64,000 nucleotides of DNA from JBKECF01 sp047974375 (GTDB lineage: Bacteria; Bacillota; Clostridia; Lachnospirales; CAMZNU01): assembly GCA_047974375.1 (NCBI GenBank), contig JBKECF010000029.1:16235-80234 (forward strand), read 5' to 3'. The first letter of the stretch is position 1; every line of letters starts with the position of its first letter. Positions 18,178 through 27,075 of this stretch are shown piece by piece. A model generated the notes under the pieces. That model saw only the letters and a program-made list of their open reading frames with translations. It was not told where the DNA came from and ran no database searches. Made by a program: the position numbers and the translations under genes.

Positions 18178-19458
18178 TTGGAAGTATCATTTATGTTTTT
18201 GGTATGGATAGGATTTTTAGCAATAGGATTACCTGTAGGTTATGCCTTGTTGTTTTCTCCACTGGTGTATTATTTGATTTCTGGAAACTGGTCAACAGTC
18301 ATGTATACAGGTGCTTCATTAGTGGATTCTTTAAATTCATTTAGTTTGCTAGCGGTTCCATTTTTTATATTAACAGGAATATTAATGAATAGCTCAGGTA
18401 TAACAGATAGAATATTTAATTTCGCTAAAGCTATGGTTGGTCATTTTACAGGAGGACTTGCCTATGTAAATATATTAGCTAGCTTGTTATTTTCAGGCAT
18501 GTCTGGTTCTGCTCTTGCTGACGCAGGTGGCCTTGGACAATTGGAAATAAAATCCATGAGAGATGAAGGCTATGCAGATGACTATTGTGGAGGTGTAACG
18601 GCAGCTTCATGTATTATAGGACCTTTGGTGCCACCTAGTATACCCCTTGTTATTTATGGTGTAGTGGCTAATGAATCAATTTCAAAATTATTTTTAGCGG
18701 GTTTTATACCAGGGGTGTTAACGGCTGGAGTGCTTATGATTACTTCTTATTTTATAGCTAAAAAAAGGGGATATCACGGGTCGGAAAAAGCAACGTCAAA
18801 ATTAAAGTTTGAAACCTTTAAACAATCTTTTTTTGCATTACTAACACCTATAATAATTATAGCAGGAATATTTTCGGGGAAGTTTACACCAACAGAAGCT
18901 TCGGTTATTGCAACTTTATATTCTCTTTTTTTAGGTTTTTTTGTATACAAAGAGTTGACGGTGCCAAAATTAATTCAAAATTTAATTGAAGCAGTAAAAA
19001 TTTCTGGTGTTACAGCTCTAATGATTATAGGTGTTGGTATATTTGGTCAAGTAATAGCTAGGGAGCAAACAGCAATTCACGTTGCAAACTTTTTTGTAAG
19101 TATTGCTGATTCAAGACTAATGATTTTACTAATGATTAATATTACATTATTATTTTTAGGAATGTTTGTAGACGCTCTACCGTTACAAATTTTAGTAGTG
19201 CCTATATTTGTACCAGTTGTACAAAGTTTTGGAATAGATACCGTTTATTTTGGAATTATGGTAATATTCAATTTAATGATAGGTATTTTAACTCCGCCTA
19301 TGGGTACAGCGCTTTTTGTTGTATCAAGGGTAGGGAATATACCATCAACAACTATAATAAAAGGAATATTACCTTTTATGTTACCTTTAATATTTATGCT
19401 AATAATGTTAACGTTATTTCCTCAAATAGCTTTGTTTTTACCGTCTTTGTTAGGATAG
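18178..19458 (+). CDS. siaM: TRAP transporter large permease (SiaM/DctM)
   Basis: A 426-residue DctM permease of about twelve helices and two re-entrant hairpins. LLAVPFFILTGILMNSSG, SGMSGSALADAGGLG and IGPLVPPSIPLVIYG are family signatures and include the sodium-site regions. TTG 18178 is taken as start because GGGGG lies 7 nt before it; the next ATG at 18193 would remove the first residues of TM1. Together with SiaP and SiaQ it forms the sialic acid importer. Confidence 0.9.
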   Translation: MEVSFMFLVWIGFLAIGLPVGYALLFSPLVYYLISGNWSTVMYTGASLVDSLNSFSLLAVPFFILTGILMNSSGITDRIFNFAKAMVGHFTGGLAYVNILASLLFSGMSGSALADAGGLGQLEIKSMRDEGYADDYCGGVTAASCIIGPLVPPSIPLVIYGVVANESISKLFLAGFIPGVLTAGVLMITSYFIAKKRGYHGSEKATSKLKFETFKQSFFALLTPIIIIAGIFSGKFTPTEASVIATLYSLFLGFFVYKELTVPKLIQNLIEAVKISGVTALMIIGVGIFGQVIAREQTAIHVANFFVSIADSRLMILLMINITLLFLGMFVDALPLQILVVPIFVPVVQSFGIDTVYFGIMVIFNLMIGILTPPMGTALFVVSRVGNIPSTTIIKGILPFMLPLIFMLIMLTLFPQIALFLPSLLG

Positions 19459-19459
19459 G

Positions 19460-19500
19460 AAGGAACCTTAAGTTCGTTTATATCGAACTTAAGGTTCCTT
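19460..19500 (+). promoter_or_regulatory. Perfect 17-bp hairpin between siaM and nanEK
   Basis: AAGGAACCTTAAGTTCG (19460-19476) pairs exactly with 19484-19500 around a 7-nt loop. No T-run follows (GTATAG), so it is better read as an mRNA processing or stability element, or a weak terminator, than as an operon end. Confidence 0.55.
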
Positions 19501-19519
19501 GTATAGAAAGTAGGTTATT

Positions 19520-21094
19520 ATGAAAAAAATAAAAGGTGGACTTATTGTATCTTGCCAAGCACTTGAAGAAGAGCCGTTGCATAGTAGCTATATAATGTCA
19601 AAAATGGCAATGGCTGCTGTTGAGGGAGGAGCTTGTGGTATAAGAGCTAATTCTATAAAAGATATAATAGAAATAAAAAAAACAGTAGATGTACCAATTA
19701 TCGGCATTATTAAAAAAGTTTATAGTGATAATTCCGTTTTTATCACACCTACTTTTAAAGAAGTAGAAGAACTGGTAAAAGTAGGCGTAGATATAATTGC
19801 CATGGATGGGACAAAAAGAACTCGACCAGATGGAGTTAGTCTTTGTGATTTAGTAAGAAAAATAAAAGAAAAATATCCAAAGCAAAAAATAATGGCAGAC
19901 GTTTCTACAGTTGAAGAAGCTGTTTTTTGTGAGAACCTTGGATTTGACTTTATAGGGACAACCCTTGTAGGTTATACAGAATATACTAAAGAAAACAATC
20001 CCTTAGAGGTATTGCAAGAAATACTTGCAAGAGTAAAGGCTAAAGTAATTGCTGAGGGTAATATGAATACGCCGGCTCATGTGAAAAAAGCCTATGAACT
20101 GGGCGTATATAGCGTAGTAGTAGGTTCCATGATAACAAGACCTACCTTAATTACTAAAAAGTTTGTAGAAGCTGTAAATAAGTTTAATTTTTCTAAAAGT
20201 AATAAGTACTTTGCTTTTGATATCGGTGGAACAGGTGTAAAATATGCCTTGGCCAATAGTCTTGGTGAAATGATTTTTAAAGATCAATTTCCAACAAATA
20301 ATTATAAGAGCTTTAAGGACTTATGTAATAGACTCTTCACTTTATTAGAAGATTATAAAGAAGAAATAGCAGGTATAGGTATTAGTTGCACTGGCAAAAT
20401 TGACGTAAAAACTGGAATAATAACAGGTGGGGTAGAAATTATGGAGGGGTGGTTAGGTGCATCTCTTAAAAAAAATTTTGAGGATAAATATAACTTACCT
20501 GTTTATGTTAATAATGATGTTAAGTGTGTTGCTTTAAGTGAATTATATACAGGCATTGGGGTCAAGTACAATAACTTTATTTGTGTTGCTATTGGAACGG
20601 GAATAGGTGGAGCTATAGTAGATGGTGGGAAATTAATTTGTGGAGAGAATAATTTCGCAGGTGAAATAGGCCACACAATCTTAGAATTTAATGGAAAAGA
20701 TTGCAAGTGTGGGAAAAAAGGTTGCTTTGAGATGTATGGCTCTATGAGTGCTTTAGTAAGAGAGGTACAAAAGGCTACTGGTAAAATATACAATGGAAAA
20801 GAAATATTTGATAAAGTAAAAAATAATGAGAAAATATTTGTAGATATAGTAAATGTTTGGATCAATAATATTGGAAAAGGTATAGCAAATTTAGTGCTAT
20901 TACTTAACCCAAAAGTTATAGTTTTAGGTGGAGCTGTTTCTGTTCAAAAAGAATTATTTTTAGATAAAGTAGAAATTGCTGTGAAAAATTATTTAACTGT
21001 GGAGCATTCTAGGGGATTGGAATTTATTTCAGCTACAAATTTTAATGACGCAGGTATGATAGGTGCTGTTTATGGAGTTATGAACTTAATATAA
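19520..21094 (+). CDS. nanEK: Bifunctional ManNAc-6-P 2-epimerase / ManNAc kinase (NanE-NanK fusion)
   Basis: A 524-residue two-domain enzyme. Residues 1 to about 225 are NanE: IIGIIKKVY supplies the catalytic Lys65 and VIAEGNMNTP the catalytic Glu. Residues about 230-524 are a ROK-family sugar kinase: phosphate loop DIGGTG at Asp234, IGTGIGGAI, EIGH, and the zinc motif CKCGKKGC starting at Cys395. One chain thus phosphorylates ManNAc and epimerises it to GlcNAc-6-P. The junction is continuous in frame with no internal ribosome site noticed. It completes the pathway from sialic acid to GlcNAc-6-P; nagA and nagB are not in the window. Confidence 0.9.
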   Translation: MKKIKGGLIVSCQALEEEPLHSSYIMSKMAMAAVEGGACGIRANSIKDIIEIKKTVDVPIIGIIKKVYSDNSVFITPTFKEVEELVKVGVDIIAMDGTKRTRPDGVSLCDLVRKIKEKYPKQKIMADVSTVEEAVFCENLGFDFIGTTLVGYTEYTKENNPLEVLQEILARVKAKVIAEGNMNTPAHVKKAYELGVYSVVVGSMITRPTLITKKFVEAVNKFNFSKSNKYFAFDIGGTGVKYALANSLGEMIFKDQFPTNNYKSFKDLCNRLFTLLEDYKEEIAGIGISCTGKIDVKTGIITGGVEIMEGWLGASLKKNFEDKYNLPVYVNNDVKCVALSELYTGIGVKYNNFICVAIGTGIGGAIVDGGKLICGENNFAGEIGHTILEFNGKDCKCGKKGCFEMYGSMSALVREVQKATGKIYNGKEIFDKVKNNEKIFVDIVNVWINNIGKGIANLVLLLNPKVIVLGGAVSVQKELFLDKVEIAVKNYLTVEHSRGLEFISATNFNDAGMIGAVYGVMNLI

Positions 21095-21103
21095 GAGGTG
21101 TAT

Positions 21104-21541
21104 ATGATTTTCGATTATTTAAAGAATATAAATATATATGAAAATATCCATAGGGATTTAAAAAAGGGGTTTAAGTTTGCGCTAGCTTTAGCAGATAAAC
21201 CTGTAGGGAAATATGAAGGGGAAAACTTTTTCGCTGTAGTTCAAGAGGGCGACACAAAGTATTATAAAGAGTGTAATTTTGAGGTACATAAAAAATATAT
21301 AGATGTTCAAATTATGGTTGTTGGCGAGGAAATAATGGAGTGGAATAATATAGAAAGTCTAAAACTATCTGCAGACTATAATGATGAAAATGATGCAGCT
21401 TTTTATGAAGGGGACGGAAATTTATTTAATATAAAGAAGAATATGTTTTATATTGCATACCCTCAAGATGCGCATAAACCTTGCGTACACACTAAGTTGC
21501 AAAAGAAGTATAAAAAAATTATTTTAAAGTTAAAAATATAG
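21104..21541 (+). CDS. yhcH: YhcH/YjgK/YiaL family protein (sialic acid anomerase-type, NanQ-like)
   Basis: 145 residues of the cupin-like YhcH/NanQ family, members of which speed anomer conversion of N-acetylneuraminate so that the lyase receives the open or alpha form. EVHKKYIDVQ and YPQDAHKPC contain the conserved metal-binding His residues. ATG 21104 has AGAGG at 5-6 nt; an upstream GTG at 21098 overlaps that site. It starts 9 bp after nanEK and is the last gene of the operon; a new promoter follows at once. Confidence 0.85.
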   Translation: MIFDYLKNINIYENIHRDLKKGFKFALALADKPVGKYEGENFFAVVQEGDTKYYKECNFEVHKKYIDVQIMVVGEEIMEWNNIESLKLSADYNDENDAAFYEGDGNLFNIKKNMFYIAYPQDAHKPCVHTKLQKKYKKIILKLKI

Positions 21542-21551
21542 CCGAATTATC

Positions 21552-21579
21552 TTGACAACTAAATTAAATTCATTATAAT
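21552..21579 (+). promoter_or_regulatory. pnuC promoter
   Basis: TTGACA (21552-21557), 16-nt spacer, TATAAT (21574-21579): both boxes are consensus. The start point would be near 21586. Confidence 0.75.
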
Positions 21580-21585
21580 GGATTC

Positions 21586-21736
21586 AAATGGGTAGGAAGT
21601 TTTTAAACTTTCCATCTGTAAATGTATATAGAAACTGCCACCGGGTAGTATAATGTTTAGGCATCCGTTGCATATCGTAAGGTCTTAGAAGATATGTTGA
21701 CGAGATGTCTTTCTTGACTTTAATGTGGAGGTAAAT
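21586..21736 (+). promoter_or_regulatory. Structured 5' leader of pnuC (candidate riboswitch, class unassigned)
   Basis: About 150 nt between promoter and start codon, too long for a plain leader. Hairpins are visible: GGAAGTTT/AAACTTTCC at 21596-21614 and AAGATAT/ATGTCTT around 21690-21713, the latter ending near a short pyrimidine run. The central section (GCCACCGGGTAG, GCATCCGTTGCAT) is richer in G+C than its surroundings. I could not match it to TPP, FMN, purine, preQ1, cobalamin or glycine consensus sequences. Known pnuC-linked NAD+-II riboswitches make an NAD-related ligand the first guess. Confidence 0.5.
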
Positions 21737-22441
21737 ATGTTTTTTCGTAACCCATTTAAAAAATTAAGTAAATTTGAGAGGATGCTTTGGGTGACTTCTG
21801 TTGTTGTTGTAACTAGCTCATTTTTACTTGTAGGCAGTACAAGTGTACTCACTCTTATCGCGTCTTTAGTAGGTGTGACAGCTTTGATATTTGTTGCAAA
21901 AGGGGATGTATGGGGTCAAATTCTTACAGTATCTTTTAGTGTATTATATGCGATTATTTCTCTTAAATTTAAGTATTTTGGCGAAATGATAACTTATTTA
22001 GGAATGACAGCACCTATAGCTATTTTATCTATTGTATCTTGGTTGAAAAATCCTTACAATAATAGTACAGAGGTAGAGGTTAACAGTCTTACCAAAATAC
22101 AAAAAACTGCTTTGCTAATTTTAACACCAACAATTACTTTTATTTTTTACTTTATACTTTTATTTTTTAATACAAATAATTTATTCTTTAGTACTGTTTC
22201 AATAGCTACAAGCTTTGCTGCTTCTTATTTAATGCTATATCGCAGCCCTTTTTATGCTTTGGCATATGCTGCAAATGACATAGTGCTTATTACTCTTTGG
22301 GTATTGGCAGCTGCTAAAGATGCGTCCTATGTCCCTATGGTTATATGTTTCACAATGTTTTTACTTAACGATATATATGGCTACCTTAGCTGGCTAGGTA
22401 TGAAAAAAAGACAAAAAACAAAAATTATTTTAGCTGACTAA
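21737..22441 (+). CDS. pnuC: Nicotinamide riboside/mononucleotide transporter PnuC
   Basis: A 234-residue membrane protein of about seven helices that brings in nicotinamide riboside (or NMN) for NAD synthesis. FGEMITYLGMTAPIAI and SWLKNPY match the PnuC core, and WLGMKKRQ is near the C-terminus. ATG 21737 lies 5 nt after GGAGG. It has its own promoter, long leader and terminator, so it is regulated independently. Relatives specific for riboflavin or thiamine (PnuX/PnuT) cannot be fully excluded. Confidence 0.88.
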   Translation: MFFRNPFKKLSKFERMLWVTSVVVVTSSFLLVGSTSVLTLIASLVGVTALIFVAKGDVWGQILTVSFSVLYAIISLKFKYFGEMITYLGMTAPIAILSIVSWLKNPYNNSTEVEVNSLTKIQKTALLILTPTITFIFYFILLFFNTNNLFFSTVSIATSFAASYLMLYRSPFYALAYAANDIVLITLWVLAAAKDASYVPMVICFTMFLLNDIYGYLSWLGMKKRQKTKIILAD

Positions 22442-22449
22442 TTTAATTC

Positions 22450-22491
22450 AAAAAATGTCGGAAATCTTTATGTAGACTTCCGACATTTTTT
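22450..22491 (+). terminator. Terminator of pnuC
   Basis: AAAAAATGTCGGAA (22450-22463) pairs with TTCCGACATTTTTT (22478-22491). Flanking A and T runs make it usable from both sides, suiting the convergent rpn gene. Confidence 0.85.
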
Positions 22492-22543
22492 AATTGAATA
22501 CTTTTTTGCTTAAATTACTTCTAGGTATAATAGTAAGCATTTC

Positions 22544-23422
22544 TTATCCTGCAAGCTTTTTTAATTGTTCTTTTAAAAAAGCTATTTCTTTATCTTTTTC
22601 AGTAACTATCTCTTTAGCCATATTCTGTGCCATATTCTGTGCCATATCATGAGCCATATCCTGAGCCAATTTTTGTGCCATATTCTGTGCCATATCCTGA
22701 GCCATAAGTTCTGCTCTTTCTTCAGCTGCTTGTCTTACTCTGTTATTTATTTCGATTTCTGCAGCATATGTTGTACCTGCCATATTCTTCCACTCCTCAC
22801 TTTCTAAAAATTCATAATTGTATCCATCTTTTTTAGCTAATTCAATACTAGTTTTAACATTAATCCCATTTCTGAAATTTTCAATTAAATGGGAGTAAAA
22901 ACTCAATATAGTTTTATTATTTTTAATATCAATATCAAGATTTTTATAGTTAATATCTTTTGCCATTACATTTATTTTTATTGCTTCGCAGGGCTCGCTA
23001 AAGTTCATGTTTAAGTTGTAGCCTGAAGTTTTCAATGTTGCCTCACCGTTATACAATACAATAAAGTCTGCACTGGGTAGTTTCATTACTTTATCAATAT
23101 ACTCATTTTGTCCGGTTTCATTTATATACTTATCTAATGCGTCAAAATAGTACTTTCCAAATCTATAAGCCATATTAGGATTATTACTACTTTGATGTTC
23201 TACCATTACAAGCAATCTATTATCTGAGGTTAAAAATGACACATCATTTTCTATTGCACTTGATATTAATGCATCTTTTAGTTTTATACCATCAGAAAAA
23301 AGTCGTATATCCCCTTCTAGTTTCTTGTTCGTTATAATTTCATATAATTCTTTGAAATATACAGGATTTGTGAACATAAATTTGAAAAATTGGTCTTTAT
23401 GGTTTCTGTTTAGTTCGTTCAT
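22544..23422 (-). CDS. Rpn/PD-(D/E)XK-family nuclease-like protein
   Basis: A 292-residue member of the recombination-promoting nuclease (Rpn/YhgA-like, 'PDDEXK transposase') family. HKDQFFKFMFTNP is the usual N-terminus, RLLVMVEHQSSNNPNMAYR contains the nuclease-core E-x-Q motif, and DFIVLYNG follows. The family makes DNA cuts that raise recA-independent recombination and has no transposition ends. Residues 240-271 are eight tandem copies of a four-residue unit (MAQD-like), after which a short coiled coil (EKDKEIAFLKEQLKKL) closes the protein. It stands alone between two terminators. In vivo role unknown. Confidence 0.85.
   Translation of the reverse strand: MNELNRNHKDQFFKFMFTNPVYFKELYEIITNKKLEGDIRLFSDGIKLKDALISSAIENDVSFLTSDNRLLVMVEHQSSNNPNMAYRFGKYYFDALDKYINETGQNEYIDKVMKLPSADFIVLYNGEATLKTSGYNLNMNFSEPCEAIKINVMAKDINYKNLDIDIKNNKTILSFYSHLIENFRNGINVKTSIELAKKDGYNYEFLESEEWKNMAGTTYAAEIEINNRVRQAAEERAELMAQDMAQNMAQKLAQDMAHDMAQNMAQNMAKEIVTEKDKEIAFLKEQLKKLAG
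22610..22705 (-). repeat. 12-bp tandem repeat inside the rpn gene (8 units)
   Basis: Eight in-frame units of a 12-bp motif (plus-strand form GCCATATTCTGT and variants) encode MAQ-D/N/K-type tetrapeptides. Each unit is four codons, so copy-number change alters length without breaking the frame. Confidence 0.85.
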
Positions 23423-23488
23423 TACTTTCCTCCCTCTTTATTTTACCATATTTTTTTATTTTTTTCAATTACTATAGATGGATTTTCC

Positions 23489-23530
23489 TCCAAAAAAATG
23501 TCAGTCGCCTTTATGAGCCTTTTGACATTT
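23489..23530 (-). terminator. Terminator of comM
   Basis: On the minus strand AAATGTCA (23523-23530) pairs with TGACATTT (23496-23503); the intervening AGGCTC/AAGGCG segment adds internal structure. A run of seven T follows on that strand. Confidence 0.65.
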
Positions 23531-23551
23531 ACAAACTAAACTTTATTAAAC

Positions 23552-25057
23552 TTACCAATATTTTCTGTCTAAGTCCCGATATTGTACTGCCTCGCCTAAA
23601 TGCAATAGAGTGATATTTTCGGAGCCTTCTATGTCAGCTATAGTTCGGGCAACTTTTAAAATTTTGTGGTATGCACGTACACTTAAGTTCATGCGGTCAA
23701 AAACGTTTTTTAATAATTCGCTACATTCGCTATTTAAGTAACAATATTTTTCAATTAGCTTTGGAGTTAAATTAGAGTTATACATAAAATTTTCATTTTT
23801 ATATCGTTCTTTTTGAATTTCAATAGCCTTAGCAACTTTATTTTTCATATCCATAGAATTTATTTTAGAAATAGATATTTCATTGTATTCTAAGGAACTT
23901 GCCTCTACTTGTATATCTATTCTATCTAATAAAGGCCCTGATATTTTATTAATGTATTTATTTATTTCTGTATCTGAACAAGTGCATTTAGTGCTTGAAC
24001 CGTAATACCCACAAGGGCACGGGTTCATTGATGCAACAAGCATAAAGTTAGAAGGGTAAACAATGTTTCCTTGAACTCTGGAAATATGAATTTCACCATC
24101 TTCCATAGGTTGCCTTAAGCCTTCCAAAGAGTTTCTATAGAATTCTGGTAATTCATCTAAAAATAAAACTCCATTATGAGCAAGGCTCACTTCCCCCGGC
24201 TTTGGTTTTTGTCCTCCGCCTGTTAAAGCAGAATAGGAAATACTATGGTGAGGCGACCTAAAGGGACGTTTTTTTATTAAACCCGTTTCATGTAGCATAT
24301 TGGAAACGCTATATATTTTTGTTACTTCTATACTTTCTTCATAAGTTAAGTTTGGCAATATAGAGGGGATGCGTTTAGCCATCATAGTTTTACCGGAACC
24401 AGGAGGACCAACCATTACTATATTGTGACCGCCTGCACAAGCAACCATTATTGCCCTTTTTACATTATCTTGGCCAGATACGTCAGCGAAGTCCAAATAT
24501 TCTTTAATAGAATATTCTTCTTCTGGGGCGTACTCTTCAAGAGGAGAATTGTATTTTATATAATTTATAAATTCCCTTAGATTAGATACGCCAATTATTT
24601 CTATATCCTTTATTAGGCTAGCTTCTTTAATATTTTCTTTTGGAACTATGGCTTTTTTAATGCCATTTTTTTTGGCACTGTCTATCATCGAAAGTATGCC
24701 AGATACCTTTGATATATTTCCATCTAAAGATAATTCACCGGTAAAAAATATTTCTTTAATTTGTTCATAATCTATATAGTTCATGGAACATAACAAGCCA
24801 ATGGCTATAGGGAAATCGAAGGAGGGCCCTTCTTTTTTTATATTTGCTGGGGCAAGGTTTACAGTTATTTTACTTGAGGGAAAATTAATTTTTGAATTGT
24901 TTATGGCAGTATATACTCTGTCTTTGGATTCTTTTACGGCTGAGTCAGGTAGCCCTACAATGTCAAATTTCGGCATGCCGCTTGCTATATCTACTTCTAC
25001 AGTTATTATATGTCCATCTACGCCGTATACAGCGCCACTGAATATTTTTGAAACCAT
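23552..25057 (-). CDS. comM: YifB/ComM-family Mg-chelatase-like AAA+ ATPase
   Basis: A 501-residue ring ATPase. The N-terminal 200 residues are the Lon-like S5-fold domain (SGMPKFDIVGLPDSAVKES). The AAA+ module follows with Walker A GPPGSGKTM and the Mg-chelatase block RSPHHSISYSALTGGG, then MNPCPCGYYG with Cys ligands, and a C-terminal helical domain (LSVRAYHKILKVARTIAD). ComM homologues are hexameric helicases that extend heteroduplex during natural transformation; in Clostridia the role is less tested. ATG 25057 has AAGGAG upstream. Single-gene unit, divergent from the GH5 gene. Confidence 0.92.
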   Translation of the reverse strand: MVSKIFSGAVYGVDGHIITVEVDIASGMPKFDIVGLPDSAVKESKDRVYTAINNSKINFPSSKITVNLAPANIKKEGPSFDFPIAIGLLCSMNYIDYEQIKEIFFTGELSLDGNISKVSGILSMIDSAKKNGIKKAIVPKENIKEASLIKDIEIIGVSNLREFINYIKYNSPLEEYAPEEEYSIKEYLDFADVSGQDNVKRAIMVACAGGHNIVMVGPPGSGKTMMAKRIPSILPNLTYEESIEVTKIYSVSNMLHETGLIKKRPFRSPHHSISYSALTGGGQKPKPGEVSLAHNGVLFLDELPEFYRNSLEGLRQPMEDGEIHISRVQGNIVYPSNFMLVASMNPCPCGYYGSSTKCTCSDTEINKYINKISGPLLDRIDIQVEASSLEYNEISISKINSMDMKNKVAKAIEIQKERYKNENFMYNSNLTPKLIEKYCYLNSECSELLKNVFDRMNLSVRAYHKILKVARTIADIEGSENITLLHLGEAVQYRDLDRKYW

Positions 25058-25209
25058 GTTCGCTCCTTAAATTTGTTATTTTTACTAACCATACTATATT
25101 TAAGCTAGATTGTCTATTTTGTAAAAAAATATTGGTCGTAATATAATGATTCTACTACATATTATTATGTTGACTTAAAGAGAAATTTTTTTGAATATAG
25201 GAGGGCGTT

Positions 25210-26676
25210 ATGATTTTAAAAGTAGAGGATAAAAACATTAAAGACGAATTTGGCAGAACTAGAATTTTTAATGGCATAAATATTGTAAACAAAGGAAAAA
25301 AAGATGAGATGGCCATTGATGGAATAAGCTATGAGTATGGCCTAACAAAATCTCATTTTGAAATATTAAAGGACAATGGCATAAATATTATTAGGCTTGG
25401 TATAATTTGGCACGCAATTGAAAGAGAGATTGGAATTTATAACACAGAATATTTAAATTGGGTCAGGTCTATTTTAGATCTTTGCCACGAATTTGAAATA
25501 AGTGCTTTTTTAGATATGCACCAAGATTTATATAGTTGTCAATTTGGGGATGGTGCTCCTACTTGGGCAACTTTAACAGATGGTTCACCTCATACCACTG
25601 GGGAGCTTTGGTCCGATGCCTATCTTTTTAGTGATGCTGTAAATAATGCCTATAAAAATTTTTGGGACAATAAAAAAACAGAAGACGGTATAGGAATATT
25701 GGAACATTATGAAAAAACCTGGAAATATATTATAAAACTCTTTGGCAATCACCCAGCTGTAATAGGTTACGATTTTATAAATGAACCTTTTCCAGGGGAA
25801 AACTCTTTGGAAATAATGGGTAGCCTATTAATGGCATATTGTTCCTATACAGGAAAAAACAAAACTCCGCAAGAGGCGATGGAGTTACTTAATAATGAAG
25901 AATTAAAGGTGAAACTCCTACAGGATATAGATGACACAGAGTTGTACGCAAAAATGGCTGTGGAGGGAAAAGATTTAGTTGCAAAGTTTGATGAAGGAAA
26001 ACTTGCCGATTTTTATATTCGCATGACTAAAACTTTGAGAAGTATTTCGCAAGTAGGTCTGGTTTTTACAGAAAATTGCTATTTTTCAAATATGGGAATA
26101 GAATCTTCTTTAAAAAGAATAGAGGTAAATGGGGAAAAAGAGCAACTTCAAGTTTATGCACCTCATGGTTATGATTTAGTTGTGGACACACCTTTAGTTA
26201 ATATGTCGAGTAATAATAGAATGGCTGTCATACTAAATGGGCACAAGAAAGTGCAAGACCGACTTAATATGCCTGTATTATTTGGCGAGTGGGGTGCTCA
26301 CTATAAGCATACTGAGGCTTTGGAACATTTGGAATTTATTATAAATTATTTCGATAAAAATAAGTGGAGTCACACTTATTGGTGTTGGTTTGATGGTTAT
26401 GAGGGCTACACAAGTGCAAATATATTAAAAAGACCATACCCTATGTGTGTTGCAGGGGAAATAGTAAATTATGGCTATGACTTTAAAGCTAAAATATTTA
26501 ATTTAAAATGGGAAGCGAATAAAAATATAAAAGAGCCTACTTTGATTTATGTTGAAAAAGAGCCAAAAGATATTAAATATAATGGTCAATATAAATTAAT
26601 AAAAAATGGAATAAATAGTTATGTTATAGAGATTAAAAATGCTATGGCAACGGAGACAATTACTATTACACTATAA
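25210..26676 (+). CDS. GH5 glycoside hydrolase, endoglycoceramidase-like, no signal peptide
   Basis: A 488-residue retaining beta-glycosidase of clan GH-A. The acid/base is Glu192 in DFINEPFPG and the nucleophile Glu360 in LFGEWG. DMHQDLYSCQFGDGAPTWA closely resembles the segment typical of endoglycoceramidases, which release the whole glycan from glycosphingolipids. The C-terminal 80 residues form a small beta domain. Known endoglycoceramidases are exported, but no signal peptide is seen here, so the substrate may be an imported glycoside or glycolipid fragment. AGGAGG precedes ATG. Followed by about 400 bp without a gene. Confidence 0.82.
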   Translation: MILKVEDKNIKDEFGRTRIFNGINIVNKGKKDEMAIDGISYEYGLTKSHFEILKDNGINIIRLGIIWHAIEREIGIYNTEYLNWVRSILDLCHEFEISAFLDMHQDLYSCQFGDGAPTWATLTDGSPHTTGELWSDAYLFSDAVNNAYKNFWDNKKTEDGIGILEHYEKTWKYIIKLFGNHPAVIGYDFINEPFPGENSLEIMGSLLMAYCSYTGKNKTPQEAMELLNNEELKVKLLQDIDDTELYAKMAVEGKDLVAKFDEGKLADFYIRMTKTLRSISQVGLVFTENCYFSNMGIESSLKRIEVNGEKEQLQVYAPHGYDLVVDTPLVNMSSNNRMAVILNGHKKVQDRLNMPVLFGEWGAHYKHTEALEHLEFIINYFDKNKWSHTYWCWFDGYEGYTSANILKRPYPMCVAGEIVNYGYDFKAKIFNLKWEANKNIKEPTLIYVEKEPKDIKYNGQYKLIKNGINSYVIEIKNAMATETITITL

Positions 26677-27075
26677 ATTAAAGGATATTTTGATTTGAAA
26701 CTCTATTGAAGCATAGATAGGAGTGCACTGTTGGTGGTTATGGGATTGTTCTTTTATAGCCGTCAGCTTTTTTGTACTAATATTTTAAACTAAACTTTAG
26801 AATGCTAATAAATAAGTATCTATAAAAAAACTATTAACTTTTCGATTGTATTTTTATATAGTATGATAGAATGTCACTAGCTATTTTTTTTGGGTATATT
26901 ATTAATAATAGTTGCGGCGCTATTTAATAAAATTTTTGTGAGATGAGTTAACTTACTATTTATAAATAAAATGGCAATGCTTTCATAGATGAGTATATGA
27001 TGTCAAATTGGATTAGGTTTTATATTTCTAAGTGGTAGTGCTTTACACTATTTTTAAATTATGGAAGGAATTATT
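26677..27075. other. A+T-rich gap without a gene
   Basis: About 400 bp. No frame longer than a few dozen codons and no clear terminator after the GH5 gene. Stop-broken stretches, such as a hydrophobic segment around 26888-26945 (LGILLIIVAALFNKIF) lacking an in-frame start or ribosome site, suggest decayed coding sequence, in line with the pseudogene that follows. Confidence 0.5.

Noticed and set aside
22610..22705. CRISPR-like array
   Set aside because: Units are contiguous 12-mers inside a coding frame with no spacers; no cas genes.
22544..23422. Calling the Rpn-type gene a transposase or insertion sequence
   Set aside because: No terminal inverted repeats or target duplication; family members are nucleases despite the old 'transposase' label.
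26868..26950. Small membrane peptide that would arise by removing one T from the T8 run
   Set aside because: No ribosome site before its ATG and it needs a hypothetical base change; treated as decayed DNA.
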